From assembly GCA_002402465.1 (NCBI GenBank), contig DHFW01000022.1, forward strand, positions 1 to 28,208: 28,208 nt of DNA. The letters are read 5' to 3'. Source of the DNA: Bacteroidales bacterium UBA4814. Lineage in GTDB: Bacteria; Bacteroidota; Bacteroidia; Bacteroidales; UBA7960. The notes beneath the pieces were generated by a model. It ran no database searches and had not been told where the DNA came from. It saw only the letters and a list, made by a program, of their open reading frames with translations. The stretch's first letter is position 1; each line of letters opens with the position of its first letter. A program made the translations under genes and the position numbers. Shown one piece after another: positions 15,919 to 24,320 of the stretch.

Positions 15919-16305
15919 TCAGTTTTTACGTGGGTGTAAATCACGGTACAAGTAGCTGATTTCAAAAACCGTAAATAAAAAATAAAAGACAAAAAAACTG
16001 ATTATAAAACGAACGGCATCGGCCGGTACCAGCAGGGAATAAACGATAAGAATACTCAAGTAAAGCAAAAAACGGAACACAGTTATGGCCAGAAAGGTCT
16101 GCGTAAATTTACGGTCGTCCTTGCTAGTAAGGCGCAAAAGCACAACTTTTGAAAGGAGTAAAATAATGAAGTAAAACAGCGGAATAAAAAGAAGTGCCCT
16201 GCTTACCAGATTGGCAGGTGCAAGCCATTTAAAAACCGCCGAACCGGCAAAGGCCAGGATGGTAACAACACCCAGGTGAAGAAAAAAACGTTTGCCCTCC
16301 CCCAT
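15919..16305 (-). CDS. Small four-helix membrane protein upstream of atpB
   Basis: 128 aa with four hydrophobic segments (about 8-27, 33-55, 68-92, 95-117), a short basic loop (RLTSKDDRKFTQ) and a basic C-terminus. I recognise no catalytic motif. It sits 59-86 bases before atpB and 49 bases after the bactofilin gene, the place where Bacteroidota carry AtpI-like or uncharacterised small membrane genes. A role in assembling the c ring or F0 (AtpI-like) is inferred from position and topology only. Confidence 0.7.
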   Translation of the reverse strand: MGEGKRFFLHLGVVTILAFAGSAVFKWLAPANLVSRALLFIPLFYFIILLLSKVVLLRLTSKDDRKFTQTFLAITVFRFLLYLSILIVYSLLVPADAVRFIISFFVFYFLFTVFEISYLYRDLHPRKN

Positions 16306-16354
16306 TTTTAATCAATTTTCTGCGAAATTCCCCAAAACCCGACCAAATGCCTTC

Positions 16355-16783
16355 CTATTGGTCGAGCTTGGATTCCTTCTTAATCTCCGGCTTTCCGGGC
16401 ATTCCGGCTTTGGGTTTTTCCATGGTGCACGATCCTGTAAATACAGCTCCCGGCTCAATGGCCAGCTTGCTGGTAACAATTTCACCAAAAAGCTTGGCAC
16501 TGGCTTTCAGCGTAAGCAGCTCGGCCACTTCAACCCTGGCTTTGATATTTCCCGAGAAATCGGCGTTCTGACAGATAATGTCGCCTTCTACCTGCCCGGT
16601 GTTTCCCACCACAACCTTGCCTTTCGACTCAACGGTTCCTATAATGGTACCATCAATACGAATATCGCCATTGGAAAAAACCTCTCCTTTTATGGTGGTT
16701 CCTGTGCCTACCAGGTTAATGGAGGTGTGGTCGGGTTCAACTTGTTTGGCCATTTTATCGGTATTTTTCTTATTATTAAACAT
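16355..16783 (-). CDS. Bactofilin (polymer-forming cytoskeletal protein)
   Basis: 142 aa, typical bactofilin size. A short basic N-terminus (MFNNKKNTDK) is followed by the bactofilin core, with repeating beta-helix rungs: IKGEVFSNGDIRIDGTIIG, KVVVGNTGQVEGDIICQNADF and AKLFGEIVTSKLAIEPGAVFTG. A Pro/Lys-rich tail ends in ESKLDQ. Bactofilins polymerise without nucleotide and scaffold envelope or shape functions. It is first after a consensus promoter and upstream of the atp genes, so it is probably co-transcribed with them. ATG at 16783 preferred; 16750 is an alternative. Confidence 0.93.
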   Translation of the reverse strand: MFNNKKNTDKMAKQVEPDHTSINLVGTGTTIKGEVFSNGDIRIDGTIIGTVESKGKVVVGNTGQVEGDIICQNADFSGNIKARVEVAELLTLKASAKLFGEIVTSKLAIEPGAVFTGSCTMEKPKAGMPGKPEIKKESKLDQ

Positions 16784-16801
16784 TTCTGATTTTTAAGATC
16801 G

Positions 16802-16832
16802 CAAAATTACACAAAATAAGAGCGCTTTCAAA
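16802..16832 (-). promoter_or_regulatory. Bacteroidota housekeeping promoter for bactofilin-atp operon
   Basis: On the minus strand, TTTG (16832..16829), exactly 19 bases, then TAATTTTG (16809..16802) match the -33/-7 consensus TTTG-N19-21-TAnnTTTG. The -7 box is 19 bases before the bactofilin ATG. This is the best promoter in the window and the only good one found ahead of the atp genes. Confidence 0.75.
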
Positions 16833-16844
16833 CCTTAACGGACA

Positions 16845-19454
16845 TTATCTGGTATAGAGTGCTCTGAAAAAACGAAGGTATTCATCCACATCCTTATCCT
16901 GATAAAACACCGGATAATTGTCAACCGAAATGATAAAGGATGTGATAAACTCTGTTTTGAAATTTCCTAAAGCGGGAGCAGCTACAATGCGACGGAAATA
17001 CTCCATGCCAATGTTTTTATTGCTGAAGTTGGTTACTGTGATGATTTGCCTGCGATCGTCGAGAAAAATATTGCTCATAGTCAGGCGACTATCGGGGTAA
17101 TTTTCGGTGTTAAACTCTGTTATAAAGCTGCGCAATTCCCTGGCTTCCACTTGCCTCACATCAATAATAAATACAAAGAAATGGACGGCCTCAGGGTTGT
17201 AGGTGTAAATGGAAGAAATGTCTTCAACAACAAGTTCTTCTTCTCCGGTCTGGTCGCCTTCGGGCAACAGCAGGGCGTGGGTGCCCAGGGAGGCCAGCAG
17301 GTTGGTGGCTGGCTGGTGCACTAAAGTGCCTTCGAAATTACGCACCACATACTCGAGTTCCTGCCTGAATTCGTTGGTTTTTCCAGTGCGTCCGTAGGCC
17401 AGCGCTTTCAAGTAGCTGAACTGCCCGCGCAAGCCCAGGTCGATGTCGAGGGTATCGGCCGCCTCCCAGTTGGCTATAACCTGGTTGTAGTTGCCTGCCA
17501 CGAAAGCTGCATATGATTGCTCATAAAGCTGGTTGGCCAGGCTCTGGCGCTGCCGCACATTTTGCAGATAGTTGGGATCGCCAAGTATTTGGGCAAAATC
17601 ACTTTCGGGGTATTCGGCAATGAGTCGGTTTTTGTACATTTCGGCACGAGAAAGGTCGCCTGTACTGCGATTCAGGGTATAAAGAAAATAATAAGCCCTG
17701 AGTTTATTTTCGTTTTCGGGGAAACGATTTACCATCGACTCGAAGCTCGAAATGGCGCTGACCGGGTCGTTGAAGCGGTCTTTAAAGATTACGCCCATAT
17801 TAAACAAGGCTTGTGCAATTCGGTTGTTCGACTCGGCCATTTGTTCGGGGGTGGTAGGAATATTGCGCAGGTAGTTGGAGCGATCCAATGCAGAGCCTTC
17901 TTGGCCGGGTTCTCCATCCTCCATGACCTCTTCACCGGCTTCGATCCCAAAGGCCATGGTTTGCTTATTGCTGATGCGCCAGAGGTCTTCCAGGGGCCTT
18001 TCGCCAAAGCGGCTGAGGAACTCGGTGCGCCCAAAGCTCATGGCAGTGGGGTTGTAGAAATACCAGCTGGCATCCTGCACGTCGCCGGAGCGACGCTGCT
18101 GCTGCATGGCCTGCATGGTGCGCATGCGGTCGCGTTCGGCCTCCCGCTCACGCTGCTCGCGCTCCCTGAGTTCAGCAATAATATTGTCGATAATGGCATT
18201 GCGCTCGGCAGGCGTCATGGCCGCCAGTCGTTGCAGCGAGTCTTCGCGCTCCACAATTCGTATGTTACGGGCCAGATCGGACAGCATAACCTTGCGCTCG
18301 CCAATTTTTTCAATGCCATCGAAGGTAGATGGCAAAAAGGTTATGGTGCTATCGTAATAAATGCTTGCCTTAAGATAGTCTGGACGCTCAAAAAAAATCT
18401 CGCCCAGCCGCAGAAACGACAGGCCTTTTTGCATATTATTACCGGAGCTTACCTGTGTCGATTTAATGTAATGGTCAATGGCGTCCTCCTCCTTGCTTTC
18501 GCGCATGGCAAGTTGCGCCAGGGCATAATATATGCGGTCCTGATAAGCCTGGTTTTTGGCATCGCGCAACATGCTGTTAAGCTCCGACCGGATAAAATTA
18601 CTGTCGCCCGAAGCCGGATCGTAGGCCATGGCCATACTGATACGCGCCTGAAAGGCCATGTCGAAGGTAGGGTTCATTTTCAGCACCCTGGCGTAGGTGC
18701 GCTGGGCATTGCTGTAATCGCCCGAATACTGGTAATGCTGCCCCAAAATATAGGTTAAACGGGTGCGCTCGCGATTGTTTTTGGTGGTAGCAATTCCATT
18801 TTGCAAATGAGGGATGGCGGCTCCATACTGCTCCTGTCGGGCATAATGATCGGCAGAAGCCAGGTAAAACAAACGCTTGCCCTCGGCGCTAAGAAGCCCT
18901 TGGTCGAGGTCGCGCTGCACGTTATCGAGCATCTGCCGGGCCAGGTCATAACGCTCCATTTGATTGTAAGCCTTGGCAATCCATACTTTCGAGTCGTAAG
19001 CAATATCGGTATCGTATTGCCTAATGATATATTCAAAGGTAAGGATGGCCTGGTTGTAGTCGCGCTTGAAAAAGTGCGAGCGGGCAATCAGGTAGTAGGC
19101 GTCGTCGATCCAGCGGTTGTACTCCACCCCCCTGATGAACATGGAATGGCGCCTTATCACCAGGCTGGCCTTCTGATAAGCCACATCCATAAAGTTGTCA
19201 ATGCTGCGGGCCTGTGCTTCATTGCCATAGCGGAAAATGCTCAGCACATGGTCGAAGTTGTCCTGGTGCTGGTCAGACAGGCGCCTCAAACCATCGCGGT
19301 AGCTCTCGCGGGCATTGAAGTAACCGTTATACTTGGCGCTGATGGAATGGTAATTCCGGTTAAGCCAGGTGTTTTTCTGGGTAGAACACCCAAAAAGCAA
19401 AAAAACAAAAAGGAGGGCCACAAAAACCCTTCCCGTTGCAGAAGTAAAAACCAT
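16845..19454 (-). CDS. sprE: SprE/PorW-like TPR lipoprotein (type IX secretion, gliding)
   Basis: 869 aa from the ATG at 19454. A lipoprotein signal (RVFVALLFVFLLFG then C23) is followed by STQKNTWLNRNYHSISAKYNGYFNARE, the conserved opening of SprE/PorW-type proteins (split here as TQKNTWLNRNYHS and AKYNGYFNARE). Many TPR-like helical pairs follow (for example AYYLIARSHFFKRDYNQAI and ARVLKMNPTFDMAFQARI). There is a charged Glu/Arg coiled-coil stretch near residues 430-470. SprE in Flavobacterium and PorW in Porphyromonas are outer-membrane-associated parts of the type IX secretion system. A TTG at 19505 is in frame but only 5 bases after the -7 box, so it would sit at the transcription start. 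Symbol by similarity. Confidence 0.85.
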   Translation of the reverse strand: MVFTSATGRVFVALLFVFLLFGCSTQKNTWLNRNYHSISAKYNGYFNARESYRDGLRRLSDQHQDNFDHVLSIFRYGNEAQARSIDNFMDVAYQKASLVIRRHSMFIRGVEYNRWIDDAYYLIARSHFFKRDYNQAILTFEYIIRQYDTDIAYDSKVWIAKAYNQMERYDLARQMLDNVQRDLDQGLLSAEGKRLFYLASADHYARQEQYGAAIPHLQNGIATTKNNRERTRLTYILGQHYQYSGDYSNAQRTYARVLKMNPTFDMAFQARISMAMAYDPASGDSNFIRSELNSMLRDAKNQAYQDRIYYALAQLAMRESKEEDAIDHYIKSTQVSSGNNMQKGLSFLRLGEIFFERPDYLKASIYYDSTITFLPSTFDGIEKIGERKVMLSDLARNIRIVEREDSLQRLAAMTPAERNAIIDNIIAELREREQREREAERDRMRTMQAMQQQRRSGDVQDASWYFYNPTAMSFGRTEFLSRFGERPLEDLWRISNKQTMAFGIEAGEEVMEDGEPGQEGSALDRSNYLRNIPTTPEQMAESNNRIAQALFNMGVIFKDRFNDPVSAISSFESMVNRFPENENKLRAYYFLYTLNRSTGDLSRAEMYKNRLIAEYPESDFAQILGDPNYLQNVRQRQSLANQLYEQSYAAFVAGNYNQVIANWEAADTLDIDLGLRGQFSYLKALAYGRTGKTNEFRQELEYVVRNFEGTLVHQPATNLLASLGTHALLLPEGDQTGEEELVVEDISSIYTYNPEAVHFFVFIIDVRQVEARELRSFITEFNTENYPDSRLTMSNIFLDDRRQIITVTNFSNKNIGMEYFRRIVAAPALGNFKTEFITSFIISVDNYPVFYQDKDVDEYLRFFRALYTR

Positions 19455-19509
19455 GTTTTTCAAATCCAGCCGCCCTGTTTTATTTTCATTAATTATAACT
19501 TCCAATCTG

Positions 19510-19517
19510 CAAATTTA
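19510..19517 (-). promoter_or_regulatory. Candidate -7 box for the SprE-like gene
   Basis: On the minus strand TAAATTTG fits TAnnTTTG; transcription would begin near 19503 and give a leader of about 50 bases before the ATG at 19454. This placement decides the start of the gene against the TTG at 19505. The -33 match is poor. Confidence 0.55.
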
Positions 19518-19648
19518 TTTTATTTCGTGCATTCTTTAAGGCTTAACAATTTTTAACAGCCAAAAAAGGCCTGCAGCGATAACAGAAAAGCTCAAAACCC
19601 GTTGAAATTACGAAATTTGCATAATGCAATACCTTTGGGCATTTTTAT

Positions 19649-19656
19649 TAATTTTG
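19649..19656 (+). promoter_or_regulatory. Candidate -7 box for the M23-dxr-rseP-iadA-rnz operon
   Basis: TAATTTTG fits TAnnTTTG and lies 34 bases before the ATG at 19691. It is the only promoter-like site found for the five-gene run. The -33 match is poor. Confidence 0.5.
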
Positions 19657-19690
19657 CACACTCAATTTGCAATAACCTCCAAGCGCACCC

Positions 19691-20566
19691 ATGCCGCACA
19701 GAACCGAAAAGAAAAAGGGTTTTTTCGATAAGCTTCACGACAAGTACAGGCTGGTTTTGATGAACGACGACACTTTCGAGGAGAAGTTGTCGTTTCGTCT
19801 CACACGTTTCAATGTCTTTATCTTTTTTGGGGCGGTTAGTATTTTCCTGGTGGTAGCTACCACCTACCTCATTGCCTTTACTCCTTTGCGGGAATACATT
19901 CCGGGCTATGGCGATTTCAACACCCGTAAGGTACTTCGCGAACTGACGCTGCGGGCCGACTCGCTCGAAACCAGCCTGCGCCAGAAAGACCTTTACATAA
20001 TGAACATACGCAATATTGTGGAGGGGCGCGAGATACTAGACCACATCCCCGACAGCCTAGCTGATCTTGCCAGCTATGAAATTGATGTGTTGCCGCGTTC
20101 GCGCGAAGACTCCATTTTACGGGCCGAGATGGAAAGCCTGGGAGGATATGCCATTTCACTGGCAGGCACCGACATTCATCCTGCCAGCAACATCAACCAG
20201 TTTTTCTTCTTTCCTCCTGTCAAAGGAATCATTACCAATCATTTCGATCCGGTGCGCGGTCATTTCGGTGTTGACCTGGTAGCCGACCCCAACGAAGCCA
20301 TAAAGTCGACGCTCGACGGAACGGTTATTTTTTCGGGCTGGACGCTTGAAACCGGATACACTATCAGCATTCAGCATTCGAGCAACCTGGTTTCGGCCTA
20401 TAAACACAACAGCGTATTGCTCAAACAAGCCGGCGACCTGGTGAAAGCCGGCGAAGTAATTGCCATAATCGGCGACTCGGGCATTCTTTCTACCGGGCCC
20501 CACCTGCATTTCGAGCTTTGGTTTAACGGCAACCCGGTAAACCCGGTCGATTATATCATTTTCTAA
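19691..20566 (+). CDS. M23 (LytM) family metallopeptidase, membrane anchored
   Basis: 291 aa. A basic cytoplasmic N-terminus is followed by one membrane helix (about 42-63), a short coiled region (about 80-110) and a C-terminal M23 domain (about 175-291). The zinc/catalytic set is complete: H191 and D195 (HFGVD), H239, and H271/H273 in PHLHFE. An active peptidoglycan endopeptidase facing the periplasm is therefore expected. Its stop codon overlaps the dxr start by one base (TAATG), so translation is coupled. Confidence 0.92.
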   Translation: MPHRTEKKKGFFDKLHDKYRLVLMNDDTFEEKLSFRLTRFNVFIFFGAVSIFLVVATTYLIAFTPLREYIPGYGDFNTRKVLRELTLRADSLETSLRQKDLYIMNIRNIVEGREILDHIPDSLADLASYEIDVLPRSREDSILRAEMESLGGYAISLAGTDIHPASNINQFFFFPPVKGIITNHFDPVRGHFGVDLVADPNEAIKSTLDGTVIFSGWTLETGYTISIQHSSNLVSAYKHNSVLLKQAGDLVKAGEVIAIIGDSGILSTGPHLHFELWFNGNPVNPVDYIIF

Positions 20567-21741
20567 TGGACAATACGCGCAAAAAAGGGCTGGCTATTAT
20601 GGGCTCTACCGGCTCCATTGGGCGGCAGGCTCTGGAAGTAGTGCGTGCCTATCCCGAACAGTTTGAAGTGGAGGTGCTTTCGGCCCAAAACAATGCCCCC
20701 CTGCTTATAAAACAAGCCATTGAATTTCAGCCCAATGCAGTAGTCATTGGAAATGAAAACCTTTATCAAAAAGTCAGGGATGCTTTGGCTTTCCAGCCTG
20801 TTAAAGTTTTTGCCGGGAAAAAAGCCCTGAACGAAATATCTGAGATCGAAGGCATCGACATGGTTCTTACGGCCATGGTGGGCGTAGCAGGTCTGGAACC
20901 TACCCTTGCCGCCATAAACGCTGGCAAGGATATTGCCCTGGCCAACAAAGAAACCCTGGTGGTAGGCGGCAGCCTCATTACCCGCCTGGCGCGCGAAAAA
21001 GGCGTAAACATTTATCCGGTCGACTCGGAGCATTCGGCCATTTTTCAATGCCTGGCCGGCGAGTTTCATAATCCCATTGAAAAAATTTATATAACTGCAA
21101 GTGGTGGCCCCTTTCGGGGAAAAAAACGCGATTTCCTGGAAACAGTAAAAAAAGAAGAAGCCCTTAAGCATCCCAACTGGGATATGGGCTGCAAGATCAG
21201 CATCGACTCGGCCACCCTTATGAACAAGGGCCTTGAGGTCATCGAAGCCAAATGGCTTTTTGGCCTTCAGCCCAACCAGATGAAGGTAATCGTGCACCCG
21301 CAGTCGATTATCCACTCCCTGGTGCAGTTTGCCGATGGCTCCATGAAAGCCCAAATGGGTCTTCCCGACATGAAGCTGCCTATTCTGTATGCCCTGTCGT
21401 ATCCCTATCGGCTGAAAACCGACTTTCCGCGCTTTGACTTTATGGATTTTCCACAGCTAACCTTCGAAGCACCCGATACCGAAAGTTTTCCGAATCTGGG
21501 TCTGGCCTACAAAGCTATGGAAAAAGGCGGCAATATGCCCTGCATTTTAAACGCCGCCAATGAAGTCGCCGTAGCAGCTTTCCTTAAGGACAAGGTGGGC
21601 TTCCAGCAGATGTCGGACGTCATTGCCACATGCATGGAAAAAATCAATTACCTGAATGAACCAAACCTTCAGGATTTCCTTAATACTGATGCCGAAACCC
21701 GAATTCTGGCCAACGCACTCTTAAATGATCTGAAACAATAA
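20566..21741 (+). CDS. dxr: 1-deoxy-D-xylulose 5-phosphate reductoisomerase
   Basis: 391 aa, usual size. NADPH-binding GSTGSIGRQALEVV begins at residue 13. The metal site is D153 and E155 in YPVDSEHSAIFQ, with a further glutamate in MNKGLEVIEA. The substrate loop ASGGPFRG starts at 179, and HPQSIIHSLVQFADGS is conserved. It makes methylerythritol 4-phosphate, the committed step of the non-mevalonate isoprenoid pathway. It starts within the stop codon of the M23 gene and is followed 48 bases later by rseP, an order often seen in Bacteroidota. Confidence 0.97.
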   Translation: MDNTRKKGLAIMGSTGSIGRQALEVVRAYPEQFEVEVLSAQNNAPLLIKQAIEFQPNAVVIGNENLYQKVRDALAFQPVKVFAGKKALNEISEIEGIDMVLTAMVGVAGLEPTLAAINAGKDIALANKETLVVGGSLITRLAREKGVNIYPVDSEHSAIFQCLAGEFHNPIEKIYITASGGPFRGKKRDFLETVKKEEALKHPNWDMGCKISIDSATLMNKGLEVIEAKWLFGLQPNQMKVIVHPQSIIHSLVQFADGSMKAQMGLPDMKLPILYALSYPYRLKTDFPRFDFMDFPQLTFEAPDTESFPNLGLAYKAMEKGGNMPCILNAANEVAVAAFLKDKVGFQQMSDVIATCMEKINYLNEPNLQDFLNTDAETRILANALLNDLKQ

Positions 21742-21789
21742 TTTCAGAAAACTTCACAGTAAACAGCTTAATACTAATTCAAGATATTA

Positions 21790-23112
21790 ATGGACATTTT
21801 AATTAAGACCCTTCAGTTCTTTCTTAGCCTCTCCGTATTGATCATAATACACGAAATGGGGCATTATTTTGCAGCCCGCGCCTTTAAGGTGCGTGTTGAA
21901 AAGTTTTACCTTTTCTTTAACCCATGGTTTTCGCTGTTCAAATTTAAAAGAGGCGAAACCGAATATGGCATGGGCTGGCTTCCGCTGGGCGGCTATGTGA
22001 AGATTGCCGGCATGATCGACGAGTCGATGGACCGCGAGGCCATGAAGCAGCCCCCAAAAGATTATGAATTTCGGTCAAAGCCAGCCTGGCAGCGGCTCAT
22101 CATTATGCTGGGCGGGGTTACATTTAACATCCTGCTGGCCATTCTCATTTATGTGGTCATGTTGTTTTCGCATGGCGAGGAGTACCTCCCGGCCGAGAAT
22201 GTAAAATACGGCATTGTGGCCGACTCACTGGCCCTCGACCTGGGCATGCAGACCGGTGACAAAATACTGGAAATCAACGGACAGAGACCAGTCGATTTTA
22301 TGGACATTCCCAAAGAGTTTATCATGGGAAATGTAAAAACAGTTACCGTGGAACGCCAAGGCGAGCTTGTCACACTTGATGTGCCCGATAGCTTCTTCGG
22401 AAAGCTTATCAGCACCCGGGGCAATCGCTTTTTCTCGCTGAGGTACCCCTTTATTGTGGAAGCCTTCCTGCCCAACTCCGCTGCGGAAGAAGCCGGTGTG
22501 AAACCAGGCGACCACGTAGCAGGCATCGGCGGACTGGAGACCTGGTCGTTCGACGAGTTCAGAAATGAGATCGGAAACTTCCGCAACCAGGAAACTTACT
22601 TGATCGTTTACCGTGATGGCGAAAGACTGGAAATCCCCATTACCATTCCCGAGTCGGGAGCCATTGGTGCTTACGTGACTCCCATCGACCAGCTTTTTGA
22701 GTTCGAAACCCGCAACTATTCCTTGTTTGCGGCCATCCCGGCTGGCATCAGCAAGGCTTACACCACCACGGTCGATTATGTAAAACAACTTGGGCTCCTC
22801 TTCAGGCCCGAGGTAAAGGCTACCGAAAGCCTGGGGGGCTTTATCAGCATTGGTAATATTTTTGCGCCCACCTGGAACTGGCTCCATTTCTGGACCATTA
22901 CCGCCTTCCTTTCGGTGATACTGGCCGTCATGAACATCCTGCCCATCCCCGCGCTCGACGGCGGACACGTTATGTTCCTGCTCTACGAGGTGGTAACCCG
23001 CCGTAAACCCAACGAGAAATTCATGGAATATGCCCAGATGGTTGGGATGATTCTGCTGCTGGGGCTTATACTCTTTGTTAACTTTAACGATGTGATGCGA
23101 CTGTTCAAATAA
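21790..23112 (+). CDS. rseP: Site-2 intramembrane metalloprotease RseP
   Basis: 440 aa. The zinc motif HEMGH is at residues 21-25 in the first membrane helix, and the second motif NILPIPALDGGH has the zinc aspartate at D390. Two PDZ-like blocks lie between, around residues 130-205 (GMQTGDKILEINGQRPVDF) and 225-300 (EAGVKPGDHVAGIGG). This is the full RseP layout. It cleaves anti-sigma factors or leftover signal peptides in the inner membrane; which substrate applies here cannot be told. Confidence 0.95.
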   Translation: MDILIKTLQFFLSLSVLIIIHEMGHYFAARAFKVRVEKFYLFFNPWFSLFKFKRGETEYGMGWLPLGGYVKIAGMIDESMDREAMKQPPKDYEFRSKPAWQRLIIMLGGVTFNILLAILIYVVMLFSHGEEYLPAENVKYGIVADSLALDLGMQTGDKILEINGQRPVDFMDIPKEFIMGNVKTVTVERQGELVTLDVPDSFFGKLISTRGNRFFSLRYPFIVEAFLPNSAAEEAGVKPGDHVAGIGGLETWSFDEFRNEIGNFRNQETYLIVYRDGERLEIPITIPESGAIGAYVTPIDQLFEFETRNYSLFAAIPAGISKAYTTTVDYVKQLGLLFRPEVKATESLGGFISIGNIFAPTWNWLHFWTITAFLSVILAVMNILPIPALDGGHVMFLLYEVVTRRKPNEKFMEYAQMVGMILLLGLILFVNFNDVMRLFK

Positions 23113-23142
23113 GAACCCATTTTTTCTGAAAAACAATGTGCT

Positions 23143-24303
23143 ATGATACTTTTTAAAGGTTGTGAAATATATGCACCTTCGCCCATGGGCAGCAAGGATG
23201 TGCTGATTGCCGGTAAAAGCATTGTGGCCATTGCCGACCGCATTGAACTGCCCGAAGAGCTTGTGGTCAATGTAGTCGATGGTAAAGGCCTGCGCATGAT
23301 TCCCGGCCTGATAGATGGCCACGTGCATATTTCCGGGGCTGGTGGCGAAGGCGGACCAGCTTCGCGCACACCCGAGATGCAACTCAGCCATATGCTCGAT
23401 GCGGGTGTAACCACCGTAATCGGCTGTCAGGGCACCGATGGCATTACCCGCAACCTGCAGGCTGTGCTCATGAAAGCCAAAGCCCTGCGTCAGGAAGGCG
23501 TTAGCGCATGGATATACACCGGCTCCTACCAGGTGCCCACTCCCACCCTGCTGGGTGATGTGGCCAAAGACATTGCCCTGATCGACGAGGTGATAGGCGC
23601 CGGCGAAATTGCCATTTCCGACCACCGCTCCTCATGCCCCACCAATGACGAGTTGAAGCGGCTGGCCTCACAGGCTCGCCTGGGCGGAATGCTGGGCGGC
23701 AAAGCCGGGATCGTGAATATTCATATGGGCGATGCCAAAAACCCTTTTAAGCCTCTTTATGAAGTGGCCAACACCAGTGAACTGAAGCTAACCCAGTTTC
23801 TGCCCACCCACTGCAACCGCAACGAGTATATTTTTGAAGATGCCAAAACTTATGGAAAAAAAGGGTATGTGGACCTGACCGCCAGCTCCTGGCCATATTT
23901 TCCGCAATACGAAATCAAGCCATCCAAAGCCATTGCCGAACTGCTTAAAGCTGGTGTGCCCATTGAACACATTACCATGAGCAGTGACGGGTTCGGTTCG
24001 CTGCCACAGTTCGATGAAAGCGGCAAGCTGCTGCAACTGGAAATGGGATATCCCCGCTCTATTTTCGACGAGATGTACGATGCCGTAATACAGGAAAACC
24101 TTCCCCTGGAAGAAGCGATCAAAATAGTTACCAGCAATGTGGCCGACATCCTTTGGCTAAAAAATAAAGGTCGCATTGCTGTAGGCAAGGATGCCGATGT
24201 GGTGCTGATCGATAAGGATTTCAATATTGTGCACATGACTGCCATGGGCCAGCTGATGGTTAGCGAAGGCAAAATGCTGAAAAAAGGAAGCTACGAAAAA
24301 TAA
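23143..24303 (+). CDS. iadA: Isoaspartyl dipeptidase (beta-aspartyl peptidase)
   Basis: 386 aa, close to E. coli IadA (390). Amidohydrolase metal motif H60/H62 in GHVHISG, then GGEGGP with E69 (equivalent to E77), AISDHRSS, LGGKAG and SSDGFGS (metal Asp) are all present. The E. coli bridging carboxylated lysine K162 aligns with E155 here (IGAGEIAISDHRS). From memory, IadA homologues with a glutamate bridge are known, so activity is still likely. It removes isoaspartyl residues from dipeptides arising from damaged proteins. It lies 30 bases after rseP and 17 before rnz. Confidence 0.92.
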   Translation: MILFKGCEIYAPSPMGSKDVLIAGKSIVAIADRIELPEELVVNVVDGKGLRMIPGLIDGHVHISGAGGEGGPASRTPEMQLSHMLDAGVTTVIGCQGTDGITRNLQAVLMKAKALRQEGVSAWIYTGSYQVPTPTLLGDVAKDIALIDEVIGAGEIAISDHRSSCPTNDELKRLASQARLGGMLGGKAGIVNIHMGDAKNPFKPLYEVANTSELKLTQFLPTHCNRNEYIFEDAKTYGKKGYVDLTASSWPYFPQYEIKPSKAIAELLKAGVPIEHITMSSDGFGSLPQFDESGKLLQLEMGYPRSIFDEMYDAVIQENLPLEEAIKIVTSNVADILWLKNKGRIAVGKDADVVLIDKDFNIVHMTAMGQLMVSEGKMLKKGSYEK

Positions 24304-24320
24304 CAAATAAAGGCTGGGGT

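Noticed and set aside
17517..18758. 413-codon plus-strand open frame opposite the SprE-like gene
   Set aside because: Mirror frame of a TPR coding region; composition His/Gly-rich as expected for antisense, no promoter box or motif.
22225..23625. 466-codon minus-strand open frame across rseP and iadA
   Set aside because: It spans the junction of two certain genes on the other strand and has no motif.
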